A stretch of 35,348 nucleotides of DNA from an uncultured Bacteroidales bacterium (GCA_900318465.1 ONKQ01000042.1:1-35348), one strand, 5' to 3'. Positions 18,701 to 25,123 are shown, counted from the stretch's first letter. A program made the numbers and translations. The notes: a model not told the origin generated them from the sequence alone.

Positions 18701-18961
18701 GCTTACGGTATTGGGTGTGCCTCTGTTAGATCAAAAAGAAATATAGCTGCCGCTTTTAGAAGACCTTTTTCAATACAAGGGCCAAACAACACTCCCATAA
18801 ATGGTGAAGCTTATGGACCAGACTATGGGACTTATTTATATTGTCACTCTAAAGCCACACCATCTCCTAATGAAATGAATGCAGAGCAATCTCGAAACTT
18901 CAAGAAACCGTCTCTTCAATATTTGTTGCCTTTAAGTCTTCCAAAATTGAATTATAGATAA
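9755..18961 (+). CDS. Giant SpvB/VCBS/RHS polymorphic toxin-like protein (3068 aa)
   Basis: It begins with one hydrophobic signal/anchor helix (residues 5-22). A SpvB/TcaC-like N-terminal domain starts near 285 ('YPIEIPAGRQGMQPNLALTY'). Asp-rich VCBS/FG-GAP calcium-site repeats ('DLDGDGLADK', 'DVNADGLPDL', 'DLNGDRYPDI', 'DVNGDGLPDK', 'DFNGDGLPDY', 'DINGDGYVDY') lie between about 685 and 1680. RHS/YD repeats run from about 1950 to 2750, then the RHS-associated core ('GSRYYNSDLSIWLSVDPMSDKYP', 'YVYCANNPVKLVDPNG'). The conserved DPNG is at residues 2855-2858. The following ~210 residues are the variable effector region and contain MMHEVTEAYG (His2978, Glu2979, Glu2982), a possible zincin-like HExxE. 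By analogy with Tc toxins and other RHS proteins, the shell should encapsulate the tail. No T9SS domain is seen on this protein, so its export route is unknown. The tail is AT-rich, and a candidate immunity gene starts 9 bp later. Confidence 0.9.
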   Translation: MRQYLLAVIAVLAAIILALFSIDTASNQQSARSYRAYNFKSGLESRAGDQDSALWNDNAGNVNIPTITETVTDNGFSPLTITSSPLNTPPAMLATSAMTELTPVQLPPLDAGMVNVTGGFDGNSQTAGYRVNPRPGEFAIAVPYDPSLLPQGFTEDDIQTYVYDRQYHRWVAVQRDSVNEAELLVCSRFRPWEKGLPHTQNDLANQQDALAQVQDMMSFAPQGEGGGDSPLDFINAVLKTPEMPETSAYTPTSIKELKAADPLEGLTLMQPPTANNSGTANLSYPIEIPAGRQGMQPNLALTYSSGGGNGWLGVGWDISIPSITVETRWGVPRYDQSKESEVYVYEGEQLVTKDGNGNFREMPHRTNQWTSRSTLGNEEQFFPRKNEAFDSIVRHGTGPSNYWWTVTHKNGVTDYYGKYASDNGVNNGCVLRTGADNTSGAIGHWALAESVDPYGNNVRYYYNVAFENVGANGDGGPIGKQIYIDSISYTNTSVEQGKYKVVFNRRNGERQDVIVSANRGFAEVTATNLCNIGVFYNDTTIREYMFIDTIGRCSNYKTRLTDVVRVDRISVKPLGCVGDMSDLAEENTTRTHFDYFDSPQGEGIFGEEQYPYLNDDNVNSWFLTDPASLGNEGSSTALGSTRGKSWNIGGTASVGIGANVAMTSASVGGNFNYSRSKSEGALTLIDLDGDGLADKVFKVGKKLVYRPQIAIDDTTFEYGDTMHIGGLTDFLKEASSTTTWGLQASALLAYNGSWPTTRSTTTTYFSDVNADGLPDLITDDGVMFNVTEPGDRVRFSSFYTIMAENQNAGDAVDSNVVHTSVDTCQGIIFDGEASDSIICFISWIRDTVFNAKEYNNHMPQQVLDFVDSLESTGEYYCEYRYSAHPPRVTDIIVYRKEMECLPIFSQTANSTIVTIPDPDLEAVKVWVPQKAGTVSIRSRLRLLNDSIGGMSQSKWRDGVSYAVQVCRGVTADNDYVLHAISYDTLFTRYVDKDDTTMKDTTFSVYLGLNDLVFFRLISGDNHDFDKVSWQQTITYSGSGSEDQYGVNENYYDSKRDFVVSGRDFFAAPLDENNTFVRVSADIYTTTPYLNNSNHSYQLKAELHRNNANNINKNWNIYNNTLYDHVIMTKNYWGVDSEYFHVGQEDYVLFTIEGPSSQKFDWSKVQIVPHVEYCRLQNGQYVIIQDYYPPVKAEIENYDGTKKDTVYHTLFGPLYRGWGQFAYNNNDTLNGATIHDTHIHVDKLVTDLDMYPHDDNHANNGKYKINHFKDHITNDTENPQESSDMVSCYENAGVYNPIAKTTSWIEMRPDCKNRAWVGYGNINYLTDSIMSNTRLPEYSADTNTIDIEEYDHPIPIVTNHEVKTVRKQNISRIKNHSLSLSAIPVISVGMTHSRGENIILTDYMDLNGDRYPDIVGQSLVQYSNPWGGIGNPVPMGPMADGITKSETTSGGVNFGGSFQMPTRGASNNPKGSKISFDGSGNVGADLGRGSDNTVFSWMDVNGDGLPDKVSVDGQGYAFVSLNTGYGFQTKTLWGNFPIRDGDSENASMSFGANFNVGQASIGGGMGVNFSRNHTQKMLMDFNGDGLPDYVMKGGNGLMVRYNIGGGNWSGWENVNNVSNISFGRSYSESINASVTLGFTFFSILKVCAGISGSPYSRSFSRDSVQLTDINGDGYVDYVTSDYENEMIVRYNKSGKTNLLRKVTNFTGSSFEMDYDMPLSSFDKPQRSWNLAGVVVSNNDTLCPVGGNRTFTSFEYSEPNYNRVERMDYGYHTVISYQYNTENHDNLYRLTVEEFNNQDFTKRGRKIRDCIYDAAWNPYIEHLYDAIVYDFSGSEVSENGCARADVYVGVESDLTNWYEGHSTAQVTSRIVRRYDRYRNVTEYIHYGDTTHHDEWFKAEIEYAAGMQHNLVALPVQIVVKNYSGNTMQKRTASYYPTGKLQQLVRHNSSGNAQYDFTYDTYGNVSSAMMPQNLNGQRLQFTYQYDNNVQTYPIRVDNISLGFFSTTSYDLKFGKPTRTVDINGNEMRYQYDHMGRNTVILAPYEIDAGQTYTIRMEYHPKNYGTLNISGSGGQSYACTYHYDCQHQSDPIRTTVIADGLGRMLQTKKDAEINGHEWSLVTGRVKYDCFGRTVEQYHPFREDTALFATYNPYYSSGTRTATWYDIMDRQTKLKLPTSDSTVMSYGVESWGGKILLRTITKDAKGNQVRVLTGTMGQQIVQIDPYGSETSFEYDCLGQLKKSTDPDGFETSYDYDMVGQLVHRKHPDAGDDRYKYDPAGNLIYHDNAAGEHLDYRYYYNQLTDVLCSQYSANNVHYEYGTYSSTNLINNSVGKVTKQEDASGWQTFKYGKLGEVTENIRTFALPYDAQTYTFKMNFGYDSWNRIMGMTYPDGEVVTYVYNLGGMLKSISGTKMNNAYPYIDSIRYNEFELKEAVYYGNGTRCTYGYDVLQRLTALASYTANNELMQMLRYDYDAVSNITDIDNSAGILANGLGGMYHNRYSYDNLYRLVYSRGNWLGSPNTNYELEMSYNHNGRISRKTLTAGIVTQTPMINSFNSVIYNNMYHYTNTSQPNTLTYIDNNGPQQFFQWDAKGNMTYHKNTAVSLERFLCWDEQNRLQGVRDKSSLSVYQYDANGDRTYKLTGDYTFQNVSGTWRYFYQLDNATLYASPYLVVTPKGYTKHYYAESERIASKLGNGGLQGLGHPLADDIQVHDKLFANKNHAQSVIYECLNAEEVRAFSPLSYLYELTSSSQSPEDKRYFYHPDHLGSSSWITFTDGEAVQHLHYLPYGEDLVNQQHTAVGAMYTFSAKEKDAETGYSYFGSRYYNSDLSIWLSVDPMSDKYPSMSPYVYCANNPVKLVDPNGEEVWIVGDEWESAFNSLQQGTNLELSIEDGVVKIVGGKVLNDNDQQLYDAINDNSVIAKINASDEMPDPEGGENLQTTTGHCYGATYDEKTGKATATNYVNISGLSEYEKPGAEGAGMMHEVTEAYGIGCASVRSKRNIAAAFRRPFSIQGPNNTPINGEAYGPDYGTYLYCHSKATPSPNEMNAEQSRNFKKPSLQYLLPLSLPKLNYR

Positions 18962-18970
18962 CTTTGCTTT

Positions 18971-20068
18971 ATGAAACGAATAGCACTTTTATTATATTTG
19001 TTTTGTGATTTGTTGTTTTCCATAAAAGCACAGGACTATTCTCATATTCCCTCAAAATTTCGCAATGCTAAAGTAAGAAAATGGGAGATGTATTCCAAAA
19101 GTGATTATCTTTTGGAAGAAAACAAATACTATTTATTTAAAATTACGAAAATCATTGTAATGAGGGATGGGTATTTGATAAGAGCCACTACCAAAATAAA
19201 CAATAAAAAAGTCGCCGTTGTTATAGTTTCTCCAAAAGAAAGCAACAAACAATATTTAGAAAATCGAAACGCCTTACGATTAAACAAGAAATATTCCTTG
19301 TCTTTACAACGATATTTTCAAGTTCCCTCATGTCATATTGGTAATGAAGGAGGAAATATTGTTGACATTCTACTTGGGGATCATACTATAAGCATCAACG
19401 AAAGCGGTTATTATTGGTATATTTTTACAACAATGAATTTGGATGGTTTGACAGTGAGAGACGAACAATTTACGGATTCATTATTGAATATGTATAGCAA
19501 AGACACTAATAATATTCGAATACTTGTTGATTCTTTTGTGCAACATATTTGTTTTAATAAAACAATGTATGAAATGACAGACACTATTAGAATGAAAGCT
19601 TCATTAATTAGATATGGGGAAAAGTTATGGAAAAGATCCCCCATAGAGCTATTAGAGGGACATTATGATAAACAAAATTGGCATATAGATAGTGTTCCAC
19701 CAAAAATAAACTGGACAACACATCCATATTACATTGACACTTGTAATGTTGGAATGATGTTTCAACATATACTTGATGAATATTGTGGTCTTCCTATTAG
19801 TGATACATTGATAAATGAAGATATGAAAACAGATAAAATAAGGCTGTTATATGTTGATCCAACACAGTATTTATATACTGTCGAGATAGAATGGTCGCTT
19901 CCATCTTTAAATAAAACATTCATTCTTGTTTTGAATGTTCGGAAAATTGAAGATAAACTAATAATTTGTGGCCTTGACAAACCATATTGTGGATATGCAA
20001 TGAACTGTAAGAACAACAGCCTTATAATTCAAGACAAAATGAAAAATAAAACACTGATAATTTTATAG
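18971..20068 (+). CDS. Candidate immunity protein to the RHS tail (secreted, 365 aa)
   Basis: It starts 9 bp after the RHS stop. A signal peptide (MKRIALLLYLFCDLLFSIKAQ) predicts a periplasmic or outer-membrane location with no lipobox. The rest is AT-rich and Lys/Ile/Asn-rich with mixed alpha/beta character; no family is recognised. Position directly behind an AT-rich exchangeable toxin tail, and shared base composition, are the classic arrangement for a cognate immunity gene. A periplasmic immunity protein would fit an effector acting in the cell envelope, such as a protease (inference). Alternative: a secreted accessory factor of the RHS protein. It is longer than most immunity proteins, which lowers certainty. 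Confidence 0.6.
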   Translation: MKRIALLLYLFCDLLFSIKAQDYSHIPSKFRNAKVRKWEMYSKSDYLLEENKYYLFKITKIIVMRDGYLIRATTKINNKKVAVVIVSPKESNKQYLENRNALRLNKKYSLSLQRYFQVPSCHIGNEGGNIVDILLGDHTISINESGYYWYIFTTMNLDGLTVRDEQFTDSLLNMYSKDTNNIRILVDSFVQHICFNKTMYEMTDTIRMKASLIRYGEKLWKRSPIELLEGHYDKQNWHIDSVPPKINWTTHPYYIDTCNVGMMFQHILDEYCGLPISDTLINEDMKTDKIRLLYVDPTQYLYTVEIEWSLPSLNKTFILVLNVRKIEDKLIICGLDKPYCGYAMNCKNNSLIIQDKMKNKTLIIL

Positions 20069-20121
20069 ATTAAATTATTCGTCAAACCAAATTTTATTCA
20101 TCATCAAAAAATTCAAAAAAA

Positions 20122-20517
20122 ATGAAAAAAGTATTTTTTATCTTGGCGATGGCATTCGCCGCAGTAACAGCAATGACCTCTTGTTCCGACAAGGAGGTGA
20201 CCCGAGAGTCTTTCATCGGAAAATGGAATGCGGATTACAAGTGGGAACCTGTAAATGGTTCCGCTCCGACGAACCCGTTTGAGGGTGTCACCATCACATT
20301 TACCATAAATGCAGATGGCACCTACGACGAGAATTGGAGCGACGGCACTCATGAGCAAAGCACCTGGTCCTACGACGAAACGACTGGAGACTTGTTCTTC
20401 CACCACACACATTGGACTGTGGAGAAATGCACCAGCAAACAAATCAATCTTTATTACGACAAGGATTCCCAGTACACTGGCTATGCTGAACGTATGACGT
20501 TGAGGAAAACCAAGTAA
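20122..20517 (+). CDS. Lipocalin-like lipoprotein (131 aa)
   Basis: The signal peptide ends in lipobox MTSC (Cys21), followed by SDKE, an acidic surface-export-type signal. The mature part fits the short lipocalin-like domain of Bacteroidota lipoproteins: 'IGKWNADYKW' as the first strand with its Gly-x-Trp, 'VTITFTINADGTY', a central 'STWSYDETTGDLFF', and a C-terminal 'MTLRKTK'. Such proteins may bind small hydrophobic ligands; the specific role is unknown. It ends the rightward cluster, and an intrinsic terminator lies about 100 bp downstream. It might be a second immunity or accessory gene. Confidence 0.75.
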   Translation: MKKVFFILAMAFAAVTAMTSCSDKEVTRESFIGKWNADYKWEPVNGSAPTNPFEGVTITFTINADGTYDENWSDGTHEQSTWSYDETTGDLFFHHTHWTVEKCTSKQINLYYDKDSQYTGYAERMTLRKTK

Positions 20518-20614
20518 AATTGTTCTCTTCGGGCGACCGGGCACGCTATCCGTTCAAACTGCGCGGCAGGCCGCTCGTAACCATTCCTATCGTTGTCGCG
20601 GACATCAAGGAAAC

Positions 20615-20650
20615 AAAACCGCAGTCAATCAGCACGACTGCGGTTTTCTT
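20615..20650 (+). terminator. Intrinsic terminator at the end of the toxin cluster
   Basis: AAAACCGCAGTC (20615-20626) pairs with GACTGCGGTTTT (20636-20647), a 12-bp perfect stem with a 9-nt loop, followed by CTT. It could also act leftward on transcripts from the recombinase gene. Confidence 0.8.
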
Positions 20651-20768
20651 ATGCCGTTCTCTATCTGAGACCGAAAGTTTAGGCCATTTTTGCCACAAAC
20701 TACACTATGATATTTCAATCTATCCAGTAGTTTTCTGTTTCTCGTCGAAGAGGAATCATTTTCCCTTT

Positions 20769-21710
20769 TCACATCCTACTCCTTGGATGATGGTTCGTCA
20801 ACACATCCCGTTGTCGCACGGAATTGACGTGCATGTATATCTGTGTTGTGGAGATGGAGCTGTGGCCTAAAATATGCTGAATTGTAAAGACATCCACATT
20901 CTCCTCTAACAGTAGTGTGGCAAACGTGTGTCTGAACGTGTGCGGGGTTACATTTTTAACAATGTTACACTCCTTTGCCATTTGATGCACCAGTAATCGG
21001 ACTATCTGAGGGGAGAGACCACGTCCTAAACGATTCGTAAAAAAAAGAGCACTCGAATCAGCAGACGTTTTGCGCACCTGCACCCATTCTTGCAATGCCG
21101 TCAATGTCACAGGCATGCAAACGTCCACTATTCTCTCCTTATTCCCTTTCCCAATGATGTGGACTAAGCCATGTTCCAAATCAACATCGCAATTCCGCAG
21201 TCCGCACAGCTCTCCGATACGCATCCCTGTCCCGAACAGCAGCTCAAACACCGCTCTGTTACGCACTGCCAGTTTATGACTTTGAGTGGAGCCTTTCCCT
21301 GATTGTACATTCTCGTTCAGAAGTGCAAATATCCGTCCTGTCTCTGCCTTAGTCATCACGACAGGCAACCTTTTAGGCTCTTTTAGTTTAATCCGTACTC
21401 GCCTCACGGGATTGTCGAAATCTTCAAACACCCATTCCATATAGCGCATAAAAGCGTTCACCGAGGCAATCTTTCGTTTCATTGTCCTGAACTTGTAGGC
21501 CGAGATATTCTCCAGCCAACATTGTATATCGTCCCGCTTGACATTTGCCACCAGTGTCTCTGATCCGTTTGCCAATAGTGATGCGAATTGAACAATATCG
21601 CACTGATAAGCCGATATGGTCTTTTCATCCAATTTCCGTTCAAAGCGGCAGTGACGCTTGAAGTCGTCCAAAGCAGAAGTCATTGTCGTTTGTTCCAAAG
21701 CATTTATCAT
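20769..21710 (-). CDS. XerC/D-type tyrosine recombinase, probable DNA invertase
   Basis: The 313-residue protein (an alternative Met lies at residue 10) has an N-terminal SAM-like core-binding domain (about 10-95) and a catalytic domain with the expected residues: Arg in 'TGMRIGEL', Lys in 'GKGNKERI', His-x-x-Arg in 'HTFRHTFA', His in 'LGHSS', and the nucleophile Tyr in 'TTQIYMHV'. It is compact like the Tsr/Mpi-type invertases of Bacteroidales, and it lacks the long N-terminus of the integrase at 29488. The gene reads away from an inverted repeat 41 bp from its start codon, and the second copy lies 3.3 kb on. The likely job is inversion of 21752-25123. A weak leftward -7-like TATCTTGC lies at 21726-21733. 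Confidence 0.85.
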   Translation of the reverse strand: MINALEQTTMTSALDDFKRHCRFERKLDEKTISAYQCDIVQFASLLANGSETLVANVKRDDIQCWLENISAYKFRTMKRKIASVNAFMRYMEWVFEDFDNPVRRVRIKLKEPKRLPVVMTKAETGRIFALLNENVQSGKGSTQSHKLAVRNRAVFELLFGTGMRIGELCGLRNCDVDLEHGLVHIIGKGNKERIVDVCMPVTLTALQEWVQVRKTSADSSALFFTNRLGRGLSPQIVRLLVHQMAKECNIVKNVTPHTFRHTFATLLLEENVDVFTIQHILGHSSISTTQIYMHVNSVRQRDVLTNHHPRSRM

Positions 21711-21751
21711 AATCCGTTTTTGGCAGCAAGATAGTAAAAAAGTTTTAGAGG

Positions 21752-21780
21752 GAACTAACGATAATGCACGATTATGGATA
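21752..21780 (+). repeat. Left 29-bp inverted repeat (recombination site)
   Basis: It is identical in inverse orientation to 25095-25123, and identity stops at the next base on both sides. Its centre ATAAT-GCACG-ATTAT (21761-21775) has inverted arms around a 5-nt spacer, as in tyrosine-recombinase sites. The spacer lies 3 bp before the ATG at 21774. Confidence 0.85.
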
Positions 21781-24134
21781 TATTTATTGACCGAAGGATA
21801 GAGAGACGAAAGCTATTGTCGGAGATTCAACAGCAACATGTCAAATCTCAAGTCATACTGATTTCAGCTCCTTCTGGCATAGGGAAGTCTCGGCTTGTTG
21901 ATTATGTAGTCAATGAGTCTGGTTACAAGATACCTTATCGTGTTAATATATATGAGAGCGAATTGTCGGAAACTGTGGACGGCTATTTCTTTAGGAAAAT
22001 AACCCGACTATTTTCCAATAACGCAGAAAAATTTTGGGGGCTTAAGTCATTCCCTTGGTTTGTTCAACATCATGATTTGGTTGGAACAACTTTAAGAGTT
22101 GGTATCCGTCACATTGCACCATCAATAGGGAACGAGATTAGCCAAGTCAAAAACACGATGCGTGACGTCGATTCTTGGCTTGAAAATAATGACCATTATT
22201 TGAATCTTGCCAAAGAATATATCATTAGTATACTGGATTCTCTATCCGAACGCATAGTGCTTGCTTCAATAGAAAATGTTCAAGGTATTGATACGGTGTC
22301 TCTGAATTATATTGTTGATGTAGTGGATAAATCCAAGAATTTTTTACTGTTTTTGGAATTTACTCAACCAAAATCAAGATTGTCGGAATTTGATGTTTGT
22401 GAGAAATTTCGAGAAAAAGGGATAGAAGTTAGTCCATACTCGCTAGACAAACTCCCTAAAGAAGAAATTCTTAAGGAGATGTCAATCAACAAATTATACG
22501 AATTGATCAGTGACACGTATGACAATTCTGACGGTAATCTATTTAAACTCAGGATATTATGGGATACGTCAGAAAGTTCTTTACAAAGCATAACCTACCA
22601 AGAAACAATTACAGCATCTTTAGAACATTTAACTGAGCCCGAGAGAATCATTCTTTCATCTATCGAATTGCATCAAGGGTTGTTGTCTTATGACAAACTT
22701 GCAGAATTGTCTTCTGCCGTAATCATTAATCCTGAAGAAAAAAAATCATTAAAAGACCATTTGGATTATCTGTGCAAAGTTGGTTTACTAAAAAGTATCG
22801 GGTTTGATTATATGTTAGCACATGATAGTATCGTATCTGAGATTCGAAATAGCAAAAGATTCAAAAGAACTATTGCTTTTTCGATTAATTTATGGATGAA
22901 ATATTATCAGCTTCAAGATGATTCTCTAGAAATTACCAAAGAGCAACGTTTCAACAATGACAAGCAAGTGCTTTTTCTTGCATTAAGAAAGAAGGATTAC
23001 GCGGTTTTTGCTGAAAAATTGGGAAAAATAGACCACTTGCTTCAAAAGTTTCCGATTTCGAAGCTTGTCTTATATTTAGATACGTTAATCAAACAGTACG
23101 AGCAAGAGAAATCCGATTCGGATTATGATCAGATTATTTATCGTCACTGTCTTTTTATTTTTTATCAGTGCGGGCAGTTTAATCAAGTCATAGCCTTAGG
23201 GGAAGAGCGTGTAGAATTTTTTGATTCTGTAGCCAAAATATGCTACATTGCTGCTTTGTCCAGTGAAAATCAAACAAAAGCCGAAACTTTATTAAGGAAA
23301 TGGTTTGTGAAAAAAGAGACAGAACAAATAGAGTTGGCTTTGCAGTTAGTGAAGATTAGATTACTACGTGCTAAGGGTGACATTAAGGGTTGTAGAAGAT
23401 TATGGGAAATGATTGATCGAAACCAATCATACAACGGGTCGATATTGAAGGGGGATATATGCCGATATGTATCTTTGTGTGTGATGGATGATTATGATCT
23501 TAGAATAAATAAACAACGTGAAGCCTATAAATCGTATGAAAACAACAATCGAACATATGGTAAAACGGCCTCAGCTTTGATTTTAGCCAGGGATTACTGC
23601 TTTTTGCATCTTATTGATGAATCAAGAATGTGGATGGAAAATGCACGAAAATTACTGGAAACATCGCTGTATCCAAGGTATCAATACTATAACAATGCAG
23701 GATTATTACAGTTGTTTTCTGACTCATATAATTCCGCTATTAGCTATTTTGATCGTGCGTTAGAAACATGTACCAACTCTGACGATATTATCCTTATAGA
23801 ATCTAACAAACTTTCTGGCTATATTTTAACCAACAATCATTCAGCATATGTGGACGATCTATTCATGCATCTATACCATGAATATCAACTTCATAATCAT
23901 ATTGTTTCAGATGAACTTTTGTACAATTGCTACAACTATGCTATACAGGGAGAGCACCATGAAATAGTTAGTGATTTACAAAAGTCATACGACTGTCTTG
24001 TGGGCAAGATTAAAAATTCTAAAGGCGTATATTTCAATCTATCATCCCTATTACAATATGTTGATAGTCGATGCCTGCCTGTCTTTGTTATTGATTGGGA
24101 TATAGATTTCTATAACGTTCTAAACAATTCATAA
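21774..24134 (+). CDS. STAND-like NTPase with helical (TPR-like) C-terminus (786 aa)
   Basis: An N-terminal P-loop APSGIGKS is at residues 32-39, with a possible Walker B strand near 160 ('RIVLASIEN'). A winged-helix-like stretch at about 280-350 ('ITASLEHLTEPERIILSSIEL', 'YLCKVGLLKSIGFDYMLAHDSI') follows the NTPase as in STAND/AAA_16 proteins. From about 400 to the end the protein is all-helical with TPR-like periodicity ('NAGLLQLFSDSYNSAISYFDRALE'). STAND proteins act as signal-triggered switches, including anti-phage sensors; the output here is not evident. The first two codons (Met-Asp) are encoded by the inverted repeat and shared with the opposing gene. No TAnnTTTG box lies in the 60 bp upstream, so the gene is probably silent in this orientation. 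Its last 47 bp overlap the ATP-grasp gene tail to tail. Confidence 0.75.
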   Translation: MDIFIDRRIERRKLLSEIQQQHVKSQVILISAPSGIGKSRLVDYVVNESGYKIPYRVNIYESELSETVDGYFFRKITRLFSNNAEKFWGLKSFPWFVQHHDLVGTTLRVGIRHIAPSIGNEISQVKNTMRDVDSWLENNDHYLNLAKEYIISILDSLSERIVLASIENVQGIDTVSLNYIVDVVDKSKNFLLFLEFTQPKSRLSEFDVCEKFREKGIEVSPYSLDKLPKEEILKEMSINKLYELISDTYDNSDGNLFKLRILWDTSESSLQSITYQETITASLEHLTEPERIILSSIELHQGLLSYDKLAELSSAVIINPEEKKSLKDHLDYLCKVGLLKSIGFDYMLAHDSIVSEIRNSKRFKRTIAFSINLWMKYYQLQDDSLEITKEQRFNNDKQVLFLALRKKDYAVFAEKLGKIDHLLQKFPISKLVLYLDTLIKQYEQEKSDSDYDQIIYRHCLFIFYQCGQFNQVIALGEERVEFFDSVAKICYIAALSSENQTKAETLLRKWFVKKETEQIELALQLVKIRLLRAKGDIKGCRRLWEMIDRNQSYNGSILKGDICRYVSLCVMDDYDLRINKQREAYKSYENNNRTYGKTASALILARDYCFLHLIDESRMWMENARKLLETSLYPRYQYYNNAGLLQLFSDSYNSAISYFDRALETCTNSDDIILIESNKLSGYILTNNHSAYVDDLFMHLYHEYQLHNHIVSDELLYNCYNYAIQGEHHEIVSDLQKSYDCLVGKIKNSKGVYFNLSSLLQYVDSRCLPVFVIDWDIDFYNVLNNS

Positions 24135-25101
24135 CTATAAGTTCAACTGCTTGTTTGAACTCATAGCCCTCAAATGAAATAGCCTTGAAAAAAGCACCAT
24201 CAGGAGCTAATGTTGTATCTTGGGACAATTCAAAACAGTAAAACTTATTGTTAAAAAGTTTACCATCAATACGCATATATTCTACTTTATCTAATGAATC
24301 GAATAGCTCAAACAGGTTTGACATCATAGAGTCCGTCAAGAGATGCTTAGTATTTCTCAATAAGATGGTGTCATTGATTTTGTCTTGATGACTATGTAGG
24401 TGGTTTTCGAAATACGACTCGTCTCCTGGAGAATAACGTTCCACCGCCCCCCATACTTTAATATGATTTCTCCATCCTATTATACTGACGCTTATTTCCT
24501 TGCCTGGTATAAATTGTTCGACAATAACTTGTTCCCCTAAGTTTTCATATATTTCATTGACCTTGTCGGCAACAGCATGAGGATCTGGAGAAATGATCAG
24601 ATTGTTTTGCGAAATTCCAATAGAAGAACCTTCGAAATTTGGTTTAATTATTAGTGGAAATTTTAGTTTAGGGAGTTCCTGAACTGTAATACACTTATTA
24701 AAACTGATACTTTCTGGGACGAAGACACCGTTCATTTTACACACATCCTTTGCAAGTACTTTGTCACAGCAAATAATATTTGTATAAGTATCAGCACCAA
24801 CATATCTTATACCAGCTGCTTCACAAACGGCTGACACTAAGGCTTGCTTGTTTCGCGATTTCTCACCATGCCAATATGGAAACACCAAATCTTTAACATG
24901 TTCTGACGAATTAAATGTAAATTTTTCTGCTGAATCGTAGAAGACAACTTCGTTTGCGATTGTTTCGAGAGCTGATTTGATGGCCGACACATTGTTCGAC
25001 TGGGCCTTGTCTGAGTCAAGGTAATATAAATCATTTGGCAATCCTTCACTCGGGGCGTTATCAGCAATTAAGACAATCCTATTAAAAGCAATACTATCCA
25101 T
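24088..25101 (-). CDS. ATP-grasp ligase related to D-Ala-D-Ala ligase (337 aa)
   Basis: The order of motifs fits ATP-grasp: an N-terminal Rossmann-like part ('NRIVLIADNAPSEG'), 'CDKVLAKDVCKMNGVFVPES', the ATP-binding 'FPLIIKPNFEGSSIGI', 'VIVEQFIPGKEISVSIIG', and the metal-site region 'YMRIDGKLFNNKFYCFELSQD'. In true D-Ala-D-Ala ligases the last motif is Glu-x-Asn; here it is Glu-Leu-Ser, so the substrate or metal coordination may differ. It could ligate amino acids or modify a peptide or protein. The first codons Met-Asp lie in the inverted repeat. A canonical leftward -7 box at 25169-25176 indicates it is the expressed gene in this orientation. It overlaps the STAND gene by 47 bp at the 3' end. 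Confidence 0.75.
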   Translation of the reverse strand: MDSIAFNRIVLIADNAPSEGLPNDLYYLDSDKAQSNNVSAIKSALETIANEVVFYDSAEKFTFNSSEHVKDLVFPYWHGEKSRNKQALVSAVCEAAGIRYVGADTYTNIICCDKVLAKDVCKMNGVFVPESISFNKCITVQELPKLKFPLIIKPNFEGSSIGISQNNLIISPDPHAVADKVNEIYENLGEQVIVEQFIPGKEISVSIIGWRNHIKVWGAVERYSPGDESYFENHLHSHQDKINDTILLRNTKHLLTDSMMSNLFELFDSLDKVEYMRIDGKLFNNKFYCFELSQDTTLAPDGAFFKAISFEGYEFKQAVELIVMNCLERYRNLYPNQ

Positions 25102-25123
25102 AATCGTGCATTATCGTTAGTTC
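25095..25123 (-). repeat. Right 29-bp inverted repeat (recombination site)
   Basis: It is the exact reverse complement of 21752-21780. It contains the start codon of the ATP-grasp gene (25099-25101). Confidence 0.85.

Larger units (their letters stand above)
21752..25123. mobile_element. Predicted invertible segment carrying two alternative genes
   Basis: Perfect 29-bp inverted repeats bound 3372 bp holding two convergent genes that overlap at their 3' ends. Each start codon lies within a repeat, so recombination swaps whole genes rather than just a promoter. A tyrosine recombinase gene is immediately outside the left repeat, and a canonical leftward promoter box is immediately outside the right repeat. 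Confidence 0.75.
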
